Shown: piece by piece, positions 39,686 to 49,389 of the stretch
Position numbering within the stretch: position 1 is the stretch's first letter
Layout of the letters: each line of letters begins with the position of its first letter
NCBI GenBank assembly: GCA_902560045.1
Contig: CACEKJ010000005.1
Coordinates: 1-64,000, forward strand
Direction of reading: 5' to 3'
From: an uncultured Bacteroidota bacterium
GTDB lineage: Bacteria > Bacteroidota > Bacteroidia > Flavobacteriales > Flavobacteriaceae
DNA: 64,000 bases
Notes under the pieces: model-generated
What the model was told of the DNA's origin: nothing
Databases searched by the model: none
The model's input: the letters and a program-made list of their open reading frames with translations, nothing else
Translations under genes and position numbers: made by a program

Positions 39686-42600
39686 TAGTTCTTTAGTTCA
39701 AAAATTTCTAAGTCTGAATTGTTATTACCAATTAATATTTGAGACCTTTTCTTGTTTATAATTTTAATTGATTTGGTATTTCCTTTGGTGTATAATCCAG
39801 ATTCTTTTGGCCCTAAAACAGTATAATTGTCATTCTTATTAGATAATAATGCCAAGACAAATTGATTATCTAACCTAGGAGTTTCCACTTCTGTATTATA
39901 AATATTCCCTCCAATGATTACATCTTCATATCCGTCTTTATTCAAATCCATTACATCACTTGCTATTAATGGGATAGTTTGAGCCATTGCGGGAAGTTTG
40001 TTTATTATAAATTCATTATTTCCTTTGTTAATTAATAGTATTGATTCAAATGATGTTACTTTTCTTTCGTAAGAATCAATAATTTCTTCCCCGTAGATAT
40101 CTTCTATGGACGCATTGGCAAATTCCTCAAATGTTGGTAGTTTTTCTGAAATAAATGGCATTTGCTGAGTCGAACATTCTTTCCCTCTTAAAGGAACATA
40201 GTTTCCTTCATATTTATAGCTTAAAACTAGGTCATGTGTTCCGTTTCCGTCAAAGTCATTTCCAAATATTTTTAGAGGTTTGTCTTTGCTGGTTTTATAT
40301 TTAGAATTTTTACCAATGTTACCTATAATATAATCTTTAAAACCATCATTGTTTACGTCAGTTTCTTGAATGTTGAACCATAATCCATACAAATCGTCTA
40401 GTTTGTTCTCGATATTTATGTTTCTGAAGGTCCCTTTTTCGTTTAGAAACAAACCAATATTTGTCCACTCGCCAACAGCTATAAAATCTTCCCATCCGTC
40501 GTTGTTAAAGTCGGTTGAAATTACCTTGTTAACTATACCAAAGTTTTCAAAATCAGGTGCAATTTTATAGGTGTTATTGTATAATTTACCAGATCTATTT
40601 TCATAAATAATTGAGGGTTCATGTATGGGGTATTTTTTTGTTTGAATTCTATTTCCCACTATGATGTCTTTATCTCCGTCATTGTCAAAATCTATCGAAG
40701 TAACAGACTTTCCGCTAATTGTGTAGTTTTTAAGGTCATCTTGTGTATCTTTTTCAAAATTTCCTTTTCCATCATTTAAATAAATTCTATCAATTAATTC
40801 ATTTGATCTGTTATTGAATTCATTTCCTCCACTGACAACATATAAGTCTAAATCATTATCGTTGTCTATATCAACAAAAATTGATTCCATATCCTCATAA
40901 TTAGCATCTTTTTCAAAACATTCTAACTTTTTCTTCACATAACCATTTCTTGTGTTAATAAATAGCTTAGGTTCTTGATTATAAGCACCACCGATAAAAA
41001 TATCAATCATTCCATCGTTATTGACATCTCCTTTATTGATAAACGGTCCCAATGTAGATTGCTTGTAGGGGAGTAGTATCTCAGTAGAAAAATCATTGTA
41101 ATAATTTTCTGTATGAGTATATTTAATATCGCTATCTATCTTTTGAAATAAATAATTTGTCTTAGTGTTTGTGGGTAATTTATCATTTGATTCTTCCTCA
41201 TTTACCACAACTGATGTATTTACATCAATATCATACAAAGTTTTAATGTTTCCAGAGCTCCATTCAACCCTAATAGAGTCTATTTTAGAGGTTTTTCCCA
41301 AGCCAAAGAGCATTTCATCACTTACAGAGGATAAATAGCCTCTAACACGCTTAGATTCTTTGGTTCTGGATGTATTTTCAAAATATATTGTTGCTTTTGC
41401 AAAAGATTCTGATAATATCCCTTTGGTTTTAATTTTAAGAAAGTTCCCTAACTTGTTTTCTACAGATAAATTCTTATAAACAAATGCATTTTCATCAATA
41501 TTATTTATGATTATTTCTGCGTCTCCATCGTTATCTAAATCAGCGTATGCTGCACCGTTTGAGAAACTTGGCTCCATTAGACTTGATGTAGAACCAACTT
41601 CTCTAAAGGTTAAATTGCCTTCATTTTTGTAAAGAAGATTTGGAAGCTTCTCTGAGGGGAGTTCATCATACAGTTTCTTTTTCATACTGATTGGCACTGT
41701 ATTGTTATATTCCTTTCTGGTTTGGTTTATTTTAATTCTTGAATCATTATCCGAACCATACTTTCTATATCCATTTGTTACAAAAATATCTTCGTTTCCA
41801 TCTAAATTATAATCAAATATTAAACCTGCCCAACTCCAATCTGTTTTTGCAATATTTAGCTGATGTGAAATATTATGATATTTGTTATTGCCCATGTTTA
41901 ATTGCAGTGAATTAAACATGTATTGATAATGCTGATCTAATTTATTTGTAATTAAATCAAAATTTGATGTATTCATTGATGCCATTAATGTTTTTGATCT
42001 TACATGATCACTTGATGCCATATCTAATACAAAAATATCACTGAGGTTATCCCCGTTGATGTCTTCAATATCTACACCCATCCCATAAAAGGATATTTGT
42101 TTTGTAGATTCTTTAATTTTATTTGAGAAGGTTCCGTCCTGGTTATTAATATACATTGCATCTTTTACATAGTAATCGTTTGCAATATAAATATCTTGCC
42201 ATCCGTCGTTATTTATATCACTAATACAAAGCCCTAGACCAAAGGTTGGGCTTAAAAGACCAGCTTTTTCAGTGATATTTACAAATTTGCCATCAACTTG
42301 TTCATATAACTGTGAAGAGTTTCTTCTTAACAAAGATTTATTTTCAAAATTTTTAAAAAATGTTAAGGGATCGTATCCGTAAAATTCATTTTCATTCATA
42401 ACAACACAATCTAAGTCTCCATCTTTATCAAAATCAAAAAAAGCTGATTGCGTACTAATTCCTTGGTCATCTAGTCCATATAAACTTGCATTTTCAGTGA
42501 ATGTTAGATCTTTATTATTAATTAGTAGTGTATTTTTTCTTTTAGTTCGATTAAAGGGACCTCCTTGTGAAATATAAATATCTAACCAGCCATCGTTATT

Positions 42601-42984
42601 TACATCAGCAAAAGTAACCCCACTGGACCACCCTTTATTTTGATTAATATTGCTTTTCTCTGTAATATCCTCAAACTTCAACTCACCTTTGTTTAAATAC
42701 AGTTTATTTCTACTCTGATTAGAAGTAAAAAATACATCTTTTAACCCATCATTATTTATATCTGCTATACCTACTCCTGATCCGTTGTAGAAATAATCAT
42801 AATCAAATAGATTTTCTTTAGTTTCTAGATTAGGGGTAATTGTATTAGAAAAGTCAATTCCTGTTTCTTTAGAAGATAATTTTTCGAATGGAATTGTTTC
42901 AATTTTATTTTCATTGTTTTTAGTTGAACAACCAGAAAATAAAATAGCCAATAATATTACTTTTATGAATAGGAATCTTTTCAT
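39685..42984 (-). CDS. FG-GAP/VCBS repeat lipoprotein with CRTAC (ASPIC/UnbV) domain
   Basis: Lipoprotein signal (ILFSGCSTKN); many DxNxDGxxD repeats; VRGYLSSVSDEMLFGLGKTSKIDSIRVEWSSG is the ASPIC/UnbV motif. Confidence 0.92.
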   Translation of the reverse strand: MKRFLFIKVILLAILFSGCSTKNNENKIETIPFEKLSSKETGIDFSNTITPNLETKENLFDYDYFYNGSGVGIADINNDGLKDVFFTSNQSRNKLYLNKGELKFEDITEKSNINQNKGWSSGVTFADVNNDGWLDIYISQGGPFNRTKRKNTLLINNKDLTFTENASLYGLDDQGISTQSAFFDFDKDGDLDCVVMNENEFYGYDPLTFFKNFENKSLLRRNSSQLYEQVDGKFVNITEKAGLLSPTFGLGLCISDINNDGWQDIYIANDYYVKDAMYINNQDGTFSNKIKESTKQISFYGMGVDIEDINGDNLSDIFVLDMASSDHVRSKTLMASMNTSNFDLITNKLDQHYQYMFNSLQLNMGNNKYHNISHQLNIAKTDWSWAGLIFDYNLDGNEDIFVTNGYRKYGSDNDSRIKINQTRKEYNNTVPISMKKKLYDELPSEKLPNLLYKNEGNLTFREVGSTSSLMEPSFSNGAAYADLDNDGDAEIIINNIDENAFVYKNLSVENKLGNFLKIKTKGILSESFAKATIYFENTSRTKESKRVRGYLSSVSDEMLFGLGKTSKIDSIRVEWSSGNIKTLYDIDVNTSVVVNEEESNDKLPTNTKTNYLFQKIDSDIKYTHTENYYNDFSTEILLPYKQSTLGPFINKGDVNNDGMIDIFIGGAYNQEPKLFINTRNGYVKKKLECFEKDANYEDMESIFVDIDNDNDLDLYVVSGGNEFNNRSNELIDRIYLNDGKGNFEKDTQDDLKNYTISGKSVTSIDFDNDGDKDIIVGNRIQTKKYPIHEPSIIYENRSGKLYNNTYKIAPDFENFGIVNKVISTDFNNDGWEDFIAVGEWTNIGLFLNEKGTFRNINIENKLDDLYGLWFNIQETDVNNDGFKDYIIGNIGKNSKYKTSKDKPLKIFGNDFDGNGTHDLVLSYKYEGNYVPLRGKECSTQQMPFISEKLPTFEEFANASIEDIYGEEIIDSYERKVTSFESILLINKGNNEFIINKLPAMAQTIPLIASDVMDLNKDGYEDVIIGGNIYNTEVETPRLDNQFVLALLSNKNDNYTVLGPKESGLYTKGNTKSIKIINKKRSQILIGNNNSDLEIFELKN

Positions 42985-42988
42985 TTTA

Positions 42989-42996
42989 CAAATGTA
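42989..42996 (-). promoter_or_regulatory. -7 element TACATTTG immediately before the CRTAC gene
   Basis: caaatgta on +; only 4 nt between box and ATG. Confidence 0.4.
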
Positions 42997-43006
42997 ATGA
43001 AATGGT

Positions 43007-43048
43007 AAAAAAAAAGAGCCTTACGTGAGTAAAGCTCTTTTTTTTTAT
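43007..43048 (-). terminator. Terminator after the SusC/SusD/lipoprotein genes
   Basis: AAAAAGAGC...GCTCTTTTT stem flanked by A/T tracts, just past the 43063 stop. Confidence 0.8.
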
Positions 43049-43062
43049 TTAACAGTTTAAAA

Positions 43063-44064
43063 TTACTGCGCACATTCTGATATAGGAAGTAATCCTGGAG
43101 GTATTAAACCACCATCTGTACAGTCATTTAGTACCTGAGTACCAATACCAACAGATGAATATAGCATATCACCAGTCCACTCACCAGTAGTTGCATCGAA
43201 TTCACCAACACCGAATACTTCAATAGCAATTTCAGCATAGTAATCATTAATCCATGTCCACGTTACAACACTAGAACCAGCAGGAATATCTACAAGTTGC
43301 TCAGCGTAGTAACCGTCAGCTGTTGCTGTACAGTCTGGAGTACCTTCCCATGGTTGCCATTGAGAACACATAGCGTAATTTCTAACGTCACCATCAACAT
43401 AAACTTCTAAACCTTGAGATTGTGGAGTTCCATCTCCAGCATTAGTTGTTTGCCAACCATCACCCCAACAGTCATACATTTTAACTAAGTAGTTTCCTGG
43501 AGCAGGATCACAACTTAATAATGCATTGTATGTGTATGGAGAAGAGAAGAATCCACCAAGGATACTACCTGCAGCATCGTTTGGTCCATAAACTTCACCA
43601 TTAGTTAACTCTAATTCAAACTGAATTTTTAATAAATCTCCAGCTGTTGCTTCACCACCTGTAAATCCTAAAGCTTCCTTCATTTGACCCCAAGTAAACA
43701 CAATGTCTTTTCTTGGAAGTCCGTGAGGTCCTTCATACATATCTGATGGTAAATAAGTAGCAGCTAAAGCTCTTAAAGATGCATCACCGTTATCTGGTGT
43801 ATAGTCAACGAAGTCAACGTACATTCTGATTTCAGCCATCAGTGCACCATCTTCAACATCTTGTTCCTCAATTGTAGCAACAAAGGCACTTTCGTCGTTA
43901 CTAGAGTTAATTAGAGATTGACCCTCAGTCGTGTAAACCTCAACACCTCTAACAACAGCGCCATTGATTGGTTCATTTGCAAAGTCTATCACATTTTCGC
44001 TGTCATGACATGAAAATGGAAGAATAATTAATGAAACAAATAATAATTTAAGTATATTTTTCAT
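43063..44064 (-). CDS. Lipoprotein of a SusC/SusD locus (SusE/F position), YDCWGDGW motif
   Basis: Lipoprotein signal (IILPFSCHDSEN), directly downstream of susD-like gene; GNYLVKMYDCWGDGWQ. Confidence 0.75.
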   Translation of the reverse strand: MKNILKLLFVSLIILPFSCHDSENVIDFANEPINGAVVRGVEVYTTEGQSLINSSNDESAFVATIEEQDVEDGALMAEIRMYVDFVDYTPDNGDASLRALAATYLPSDMYEGPHGLPRKDIVFTWGQMKEALGFTGGEATAGDLLKIQFELELTNGEVYGPNDAAGSILGGFFSSPYTYNALLSCDPAPGNYLVKMYDCWGDGWQTTNAGDGTPQSQGLEVYVDGDVRNYAMCSQWQPWEGTPDCTATADGYYAEQLVDIPAGSSVVTWTWINDYYAEIAIEVFGVGEFDATTGEWTGDMLYSSVGIGTQVLNDCTDGGLIPPGLLPISECAQ

Positions 44065-44078
44065 AGTTTCTATTTTTA

Positions 44079-45968
44079 TTAGTTAGCAGGATTAACAGCA
44101 CCTTGATCCCAGAATACAGTCGTATTATTGTCCTGTCTCTGTAAGATACTTGGGTTAGCACTAATTTCTCCTGATGGATATAGTCCAGTTCTTGGGAATG
44201 GCCCAGATTCTGCATTATCCATTAAACCTCTTGATAAGTGTCTTGGAGCACCTGTTCTTCTAATGAAGTTCCAAGCGTCGTATCCACCACCGTACATTGC
44301 AACAAAGTATTGCTCAGCTAAGACGTCTAATTGTGTTTTAGCAACTGGCCATCCAAATTGATCTAAACTAGTGTCAGCACCAGCAGCAGCGTCAAATTCA
44401 GCTAGCTTCATCGCGATAAAATCACTTACGTCAGTACCTGTCGCAAAGTAATTAGAGTCAGCTTCTGGATCTACAGATCCCATAGATAATACTTTATCAA
44501 ATGAGTGTTGCATTCCAATTTCCATCATAGCTCTGGCAGTACCAGTATCACCTAACCACATTGCAGCTTCAGCTTTCATGAAGTGAACGTAAGATGACAA
44601 GTAGATTGGCCATATACCAGCTCCACCACCACCATTACCTTGCCATACTGCACCTTTAATCGCTTCGTTAGAAGCAGTTAAAGTACCATGGTTGTCGTAA
44701 TTTACGATGTCGGGCATGTTGTCAAAACTACCACCTGAAGGATATACACCTACAGCTGTTCTTGTAAAGTTATCTGGAGGAGTTCCTTCATCATTTCCAT
44801 GATGTCTTCCCCAGTATCCTAAGAAGTTTGCACACCATCTACCTTTTAATCCGTTTGCATCACCATCAATTGTGAAATCTAAGTGAGGAGGATTAGCAAT
44901 AAGTGAACATGATAATGTTTCTCCATTTTCTGTACTAGTAGAGTCACCACCAAAACTTATAGGCCAGTTGAATGGTCCATCTCCGTTAAAGAATAACATT
45001 GATGAGTTACCTGGCGTAGTCATGTTTTGTCTGTAGAAGTAATATCTTCTTCTTGGATCATCTGAAGTAATTGCTCTTTGAGCAGCTCCATCTTCTTCCA
45101 TTCCAGTACCTGGATAAGCTACAGCAGTAGTCATCCATTCATTCATATCACCTGTCATTATATCCATTAACCATGAAGATTGATAGATGTTTGCTCCTGA
45201 AGTTGTGTAATCAGATGCATACCAAGGGTGACGTGTATCAGGTTGTAATTCTTGAGTACCATAGCTAAATTGCATGTCTGCATCTGCAGTGTCAATAACA
45301 CCAGTCATCGCCAATGCTCCGGCATAATCACCAGTAGTAAGCATTGCACGCATTTTTAGTGTGTTTACAAACTTCATCCAGTTTCCTGTATCACCTCCGT
45401 AATATAAGTCATCTGTTACTGCAACAGCAGCACTTAAATAAGAACTAGCTTCGTCTAATAAAGCAAGTGCACCTGCGTACACTACCTCATCATCACTTGT
45501 AGCCGGATTAGGGTACTCAGTAGGGTTGTTTGCTTGCTCAAATGGAATATCTCCAACTGAATCAACAAGTCCCATCATGATGTGAGCAGCCATTGCTTTT
45601 GAAATACCAAGGTGAAAAGCCAATAGGTTTTCTTCACCGTTTTGTAATTCGATCGCGTCAATATCAGGAAGTATTCCTGAATATAAAGCTCCCCAGGCAC
45701 CACTAACAGTACCACCACCGAAGTTCTCATAATATACTCTACCACCCATATGTGATATTCTTCCTAGTGCTGCGCCATTAAATTGCATGTCTTGCATTGC
45801 ACCAAGATAATTCACTTGAATAGTGTTTAACAACAGATCAGCATCAGCTAGATCTGGAGACAGTGCATTTGGATCAGTAAGATCTTCTAACTCCATAGTT
45901 TCACAAGAGTAGAACATCGTACCTGCCGCGATGACTGTCATCATTAAATATTTAAAAATTCTTTTCAT
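44079..45968 (-). CDS. SusD/RagB family nutrient-binding outer membrane lipoprotein
   Basis: Lipoprotein signal (GTMFYSCETMELEDL TDPN), SusD-like architecture, paired with SusC. Confidence 0.93.
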   Translation of the reverse strand: MKRIFKYLMMTVIAAGTMFYSCETMELEDLTDPNALSPDLADADLLLNTIQVNYLGAMQDMQFNGAALGRISHMGGRVYYENFGGGTVSGAWGALYSGILPDIDAIELQNGEENLLAFHLGISKAMAAHIMMGLVDSVGDIPFEQANNPTEYPNPATSDDEVVYAGALALLDEASSYLSAAVAVTDDLYYGGDTGNWMKFVNTLKMRAMLTTGDYAGALAMTGVIDTADADMQFSYGTQELQPDTRHPWYASDYTTSGANIYQSSWLMDIMTGDMNEWMTTAVAYPGTGMEEDGAAQRAITSDDPRRRYYFYRQNMTTPGNSSMLFFNGDGPFNWPISFGGDSTSTENGETLSCSLIANPPHLDFTIDGDANGLKGRWCANFLGYWGRHHGNDEGTPPDNFTRTAVGVYPSGGSFDNMPDIVNYDNHGTLTASNEAIKGAVWQGNGGGGAGIWPIYLSSYVHFMKAEAAMWLGDTGTARAMMEIGMQHSFDKVLSMGSVDPEADSNYFATGTDVSDFIAMKLAEFDAAAGADTSLDQFGWPVAKTQLDVLAEQYFVAMYGGGYDAWNFIRRTGAPRHLSRGLMDNAESGPFPRTGLYPSGEISANPSILQRQDNNTTVFWDQGAVNPAN

Positions 45969-45989
45969 AATTTATTTTTTTATATGTTA

Positions 45990-48900
45990 TTAAAATGATG
46001 CTTTTATGCTAATACCATATCTTTTTGAGCTAGGTCCGTTAAGGAAATCCCAACCTCTCGCATTACCTACACCAACACCAGCAACATTCGGATCGAAGTT
46101 TGCAGCATCTGGAGTATTATATGCATCATACCATAAATTAAATCCTGTAGCAGTTAGAGATAATGCTCCAAATGGAGTTTTATCTAAAAACTTCTGTGGG
46201 AATGCGTATGATAAAGATAATTCTTGTAGCCTTACAACTGAACCATCATAAACGTTAAGTTCAAGTGGACCAAACAATACATTACTAAAGTAGTAAGTAG
46301 AGTTGTTGATTTGTAAGGTATTTGGAGTACCATCTTGTCTAACACCTGGAAGAACAAAAGTGTTCTTTCTGTCTTCAACGATACCACCACGACCTAATAG
46401 CGTAGCTACTGTTTTTGCAACGATATCTCCACCAGCAGTATGACTCAATTGCCATCCTAAAGTAAAGTTCTTATACTTTACAGTGTTGATAAAGTTCATT
46501 ACGTAGTCTGGTTCTGGATTACCGATAATTGGAGTAATCTGTCTAGATCCTTCTGTTCCAATTGGAACTTCATTACCGTTAGCATCAATAGCCATTGTAG
46601 TTTGAGTACCGTAGCTACCAGATGCGTTAACAACCATGTTTCCGTTGTCATCACGCTCTACTCTAGATCCAACAATTACACCTAATGGTTGTCCTTGTAT
46701 TGCAGCGTTACCTCCAACCCAAGTTGCAGTATTACCGGCAAAAACAATCTGGTCATCAGCTTGTTCAGTTACAGTAGACTGACTTTTCGTAAAGTTAACT
46801 CTAGTGTTCCAGCTAAGACCGTCTACGTTTACTGGTAAAATTTCAAACATTTCTAAGTCAAGATCAACTTCGATACCATCACCTTCGATTTTACCAATGT
46901 TGTCTTGTGTTGAAGTAAATCCAGTTGAAGTAGGAAGTGGCTTAAATACAATTAAGTCCTGACTTGTTCTTTCAAAGTAAGAAGCATTAATACCAATTCT
47001 ATTTTTCCAAACTCTAGCGTCAAGACCGAATTCTAATTCACTAAGTAATTCAGGCTTAAGGTCAGGGTTCGCTTGGAAGTTACTAACAGAGTTTGTAATA
47101 ATTCCACCGTTAAGACCACCGTTTACGTTTGTACTTTGACCTACTGTATTTACAGTTGGGTATCCACCAGGGAAACCAGCTGAAGATCCTAAACTAGCTC
47201 TTACCTTTAAATAAGATAAGTTTTCAGACTTAATGTTTTCATCAAAAGATGTCGGTAAGAATGAAATACTAGCACTTGGATATAACATACTGTTGTTCTC
47301 AGTTGGCAGGTTAGAAACCCAATCGTTTCTTGCCTGAAGAGTAACAAATAAGTAGTCTTTATAATCTAAATCAGCACTACCAAATACACCTAACTCATTC
47401 TTAGCACCGTGGTAAGATAAAGGAGTTTGGTTTTCGTAGTTAAAGTGTTGAATTACACCGTAAACAATTTGACCTGTACTAGAAGTACCCTCACGATCGT
47501 AAGTTCTTCTATTAGATGTTGCTCCAACATTAAATGTTAAACCAATATCGTCAGTTAAGTCATAACTACCATTTAAACTCATGAAATGGTTATGTATAGC
47601 TACATTGTTGTCCCATGTACGTAAGTATCCAAAAATAGCGTCCGTAAAGTTAACACCGTTTTTGTTAGAGTAGTCTTTGTTTCTTTCGTTATACCAGTCA
47701 AGTCCATATCTATAAGTTAATGATAAATTATCATTAATCTCATAGCTTAAACTTACAGTAGAATTAACTCTATTAACGTTTTGACCACCTTGAGAGTTAG
47801 CAACAGACCATCTTGGATTGATGATGTCGTTACCGTTTCTGTAGTAAATACTACCACCATTTTCAGGTATAGTATATTCTAAGCCCATTAAGTCAACGTT
47901 TCTAGGAGTAAAGAATACATTACCAAATGTTGACCATCCTAGGGTACCGTTACCTCTAGATGCTGCAACAGGAGGAGATACAAACTGAGTATTGCTGTAG
48001 TTCATAGAACCTTGAACAGTAAACTTATTTGAAAGTTTTGCACGTCCACCAATTGATAAGTTATTTCTTTTTAATCCATTTCCAGGAGTAAATCCTTCTT
48101 CGTCAAGGTTTCCATAATTTACATTATAAGAAATTGACCCGTCGTCAGATGCTCCTCTAATATTTATCGATGTGTTTGAGACACTACCAGATCTAAAGAA
48201 GTTCTCAACACTTTCATATGGTCTCCAATCGTATCTTACACCAGTATATTGCTGATTTAATACGTTGTTACCACCGTTAAAAGCATTTAAGAAAGATGAT
48301 GATCCGTATGGGTGCTCAACTGTACCTTCTGCGTCAATAATTCCAGCAGGGTCATTTAAGTAACCATCAACACCGTTCGCTGCGAAAGCAGGACCCCAGT
48401 TACTGAAGAACCATCCGAAAGATTGGTCAAATCCACCACCGTATGTGTTCTGATAATCTGGCATAGAAGCCATCTCGTTCACAAAATATGATTGATTAAC
48501 TGTAATTTCAGTTTTCTTAGGACCTTTATTTTGAAGAGATCCAGATTTTGTTGTGATTACAATTACACCGTTTTTACCAGCAGTACCATATAATGTAGCT
48601 GCCGCTAAACCTTTAAGTACGTTAACACTCTCAATGTTGTTAGGGTCAAGATCTAAAAATCTACTTGATCCTAAGTTACCACCTAGGTAACCACCTTGAG
48701 CATTTGTTTCAGTACTGAAGGGAACTCCATCAACAACAAAAAGTGCTTGGTTGTTACCATTAATAGAAGTATAACCTCTAATAACAACATTTGTTGCAGA
48801 TCCTGAAGTACCAGATTGACTAGTAATGTTTACACCAGATGCTTTTCCAGAAAGTACTCTGGCAACATCTCCTTCAGTTCTTTGTTCCATTTCTTCACCA

Positions 48901-49280
48901 GCAACTTCACTCACAGCATAACCAAGAGCTTTTTTCTGTCTTGAAATACCCTGTGCAGTTACAACTACTGCTTCTAATTGCGCTACGTCTTCAGAAAGTG
49001 TAACATTAATTGTGTCGGAACCACCAACTGTTTGAGAAACAGATGTGTAACCAACATAACTAAATGTCAAACTTGCTCCCTCGTCAACCATGATGCTGTA
49101 ATTACCATCAAAGTCGGACTGAGTTCCAGAAGATGTGCCTTGCACAATAATGTTTACTCCGGCTATCGGCATTCCTGAATCATCAGAAATAGTTCCCGAA
49201 ACCGCTTTGTCTTGTGCAAAAGTAATCTGCACAACAAACGCTAATATAAGCGTCAAAATTCCACTAAACTTTGTTTTCAT
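45990..49280 (-). CDS. SusC/RagA family TonB-linked outer membrane protein
   Basis: CarboxypepD-like domain (VSGTISDDSGMPIAGVNIIVQGT), plug domain (VLSGKASGVNITSQSGTSG), C-terminal aromatic ...ISIKASF. Confidence 0.96.
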   Translation of the reverse strand: MKTKFSGILTLILAFVVQITFAQDKAVSGTISDDSGMPIAGVNIIVQGTSSGTQSDFDGNYSIMVDEGASLTFSYVGYTSVSQTVGGSDTINVTLSEDVAQLEAVVVTAQGISRQKKALGYAVSEVAGEEMEQRTEGDVARVLSGKASGVNITSQSGTSGSATNVVIRGYTSINGNNQALFVVDGVPFSTETNAQGGYLGGNLGSSRFLDLDPNNIESVNVLKGLAAATLYGTAGKNGVIVITTKSGSLQNKGPKKTEITVNQSYFVNEMASMPDYQNTYGGGFDQSFGWFFSNWGPAFAANGVDGYLNDPAGIIDAEGTVEHPYGSSSFLNAFNGGNNVLNQQYTGVRYDWRPYESVENFFRSGSVSNTSINIRGASDDGSISYNVNYGNLDEEGFTPGNGLKRNNLSIGGRAKLSNKFTVQGSMNYSNTQFVSPPVAASRGNGTLGWSTFGNVFFTPRNVDLMGLEYTIPENGGSIYYRNGNDIINPRWSVANSQGGQNVNRVNSTVSLSYEINDNLSLTYRYGLDWYNERNKDYSNKNGVNFTDAIFGYLRTWDNNVAIHNHFMSLNGSYDLTDDIGLTFNVGATSNRRTYDREGTSSTGQIVYGVIQHFNYENQTPLSYHGAKNELGVFGSADLDYKDYLFVTLQARNDWVSNLPTENNSMLYPSASISFLPTSFDENIKSENLSYLKVRASLGSSAGFPGGYPTVNTVGQSTNVNGGLNGGIITNSVSNFQANPDLKPELLSELEFGLDARVWKNRIGINASYFERTSQDLIVFKPLPTSTGFTSTQDNIGKIEGDGIEVDLDLEMFEILPVNVDGLSWNTRVNFTKSQSTVTEQADDQIVFAGNTATWVGGNAAIQGQPLGVIVGSRVERDDNGNMVVNASGSYGTQTTMAIDANGNEVPIGTEGSRQITPIIGNPEPDYVMNFINTVKYKNFTLGWQLSHTAGGDIVAKTVATLLGRGGIVEDRKNTFVLPGVRQDGTPNTLQINNSTYYFSNVLFGPLELNVYDGSVVRLQELSLSYAFPQKFLDKTPFGALSLTATGFNLWYDAYNTPDAANFDPNVAGVGVGNARGWDFLNGPSSKRYGISIKASF

Positions 49281-49389
49281 TTTAATTATATTTGAATTAG
49301 TCCAAAGACAAAAATCATAAATTAATGTTAATAAAACAACAATTAATTATGATTTTTTAAGATTTTTTTAAGATTTACTCTGTTGGTAA

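Noticed and set aside
46006-49320. Plus-strand ORFs opposite SusC
   Set aside because: Antisense to a strongly supported SusC/RagA gene; favoured by its codon composition.
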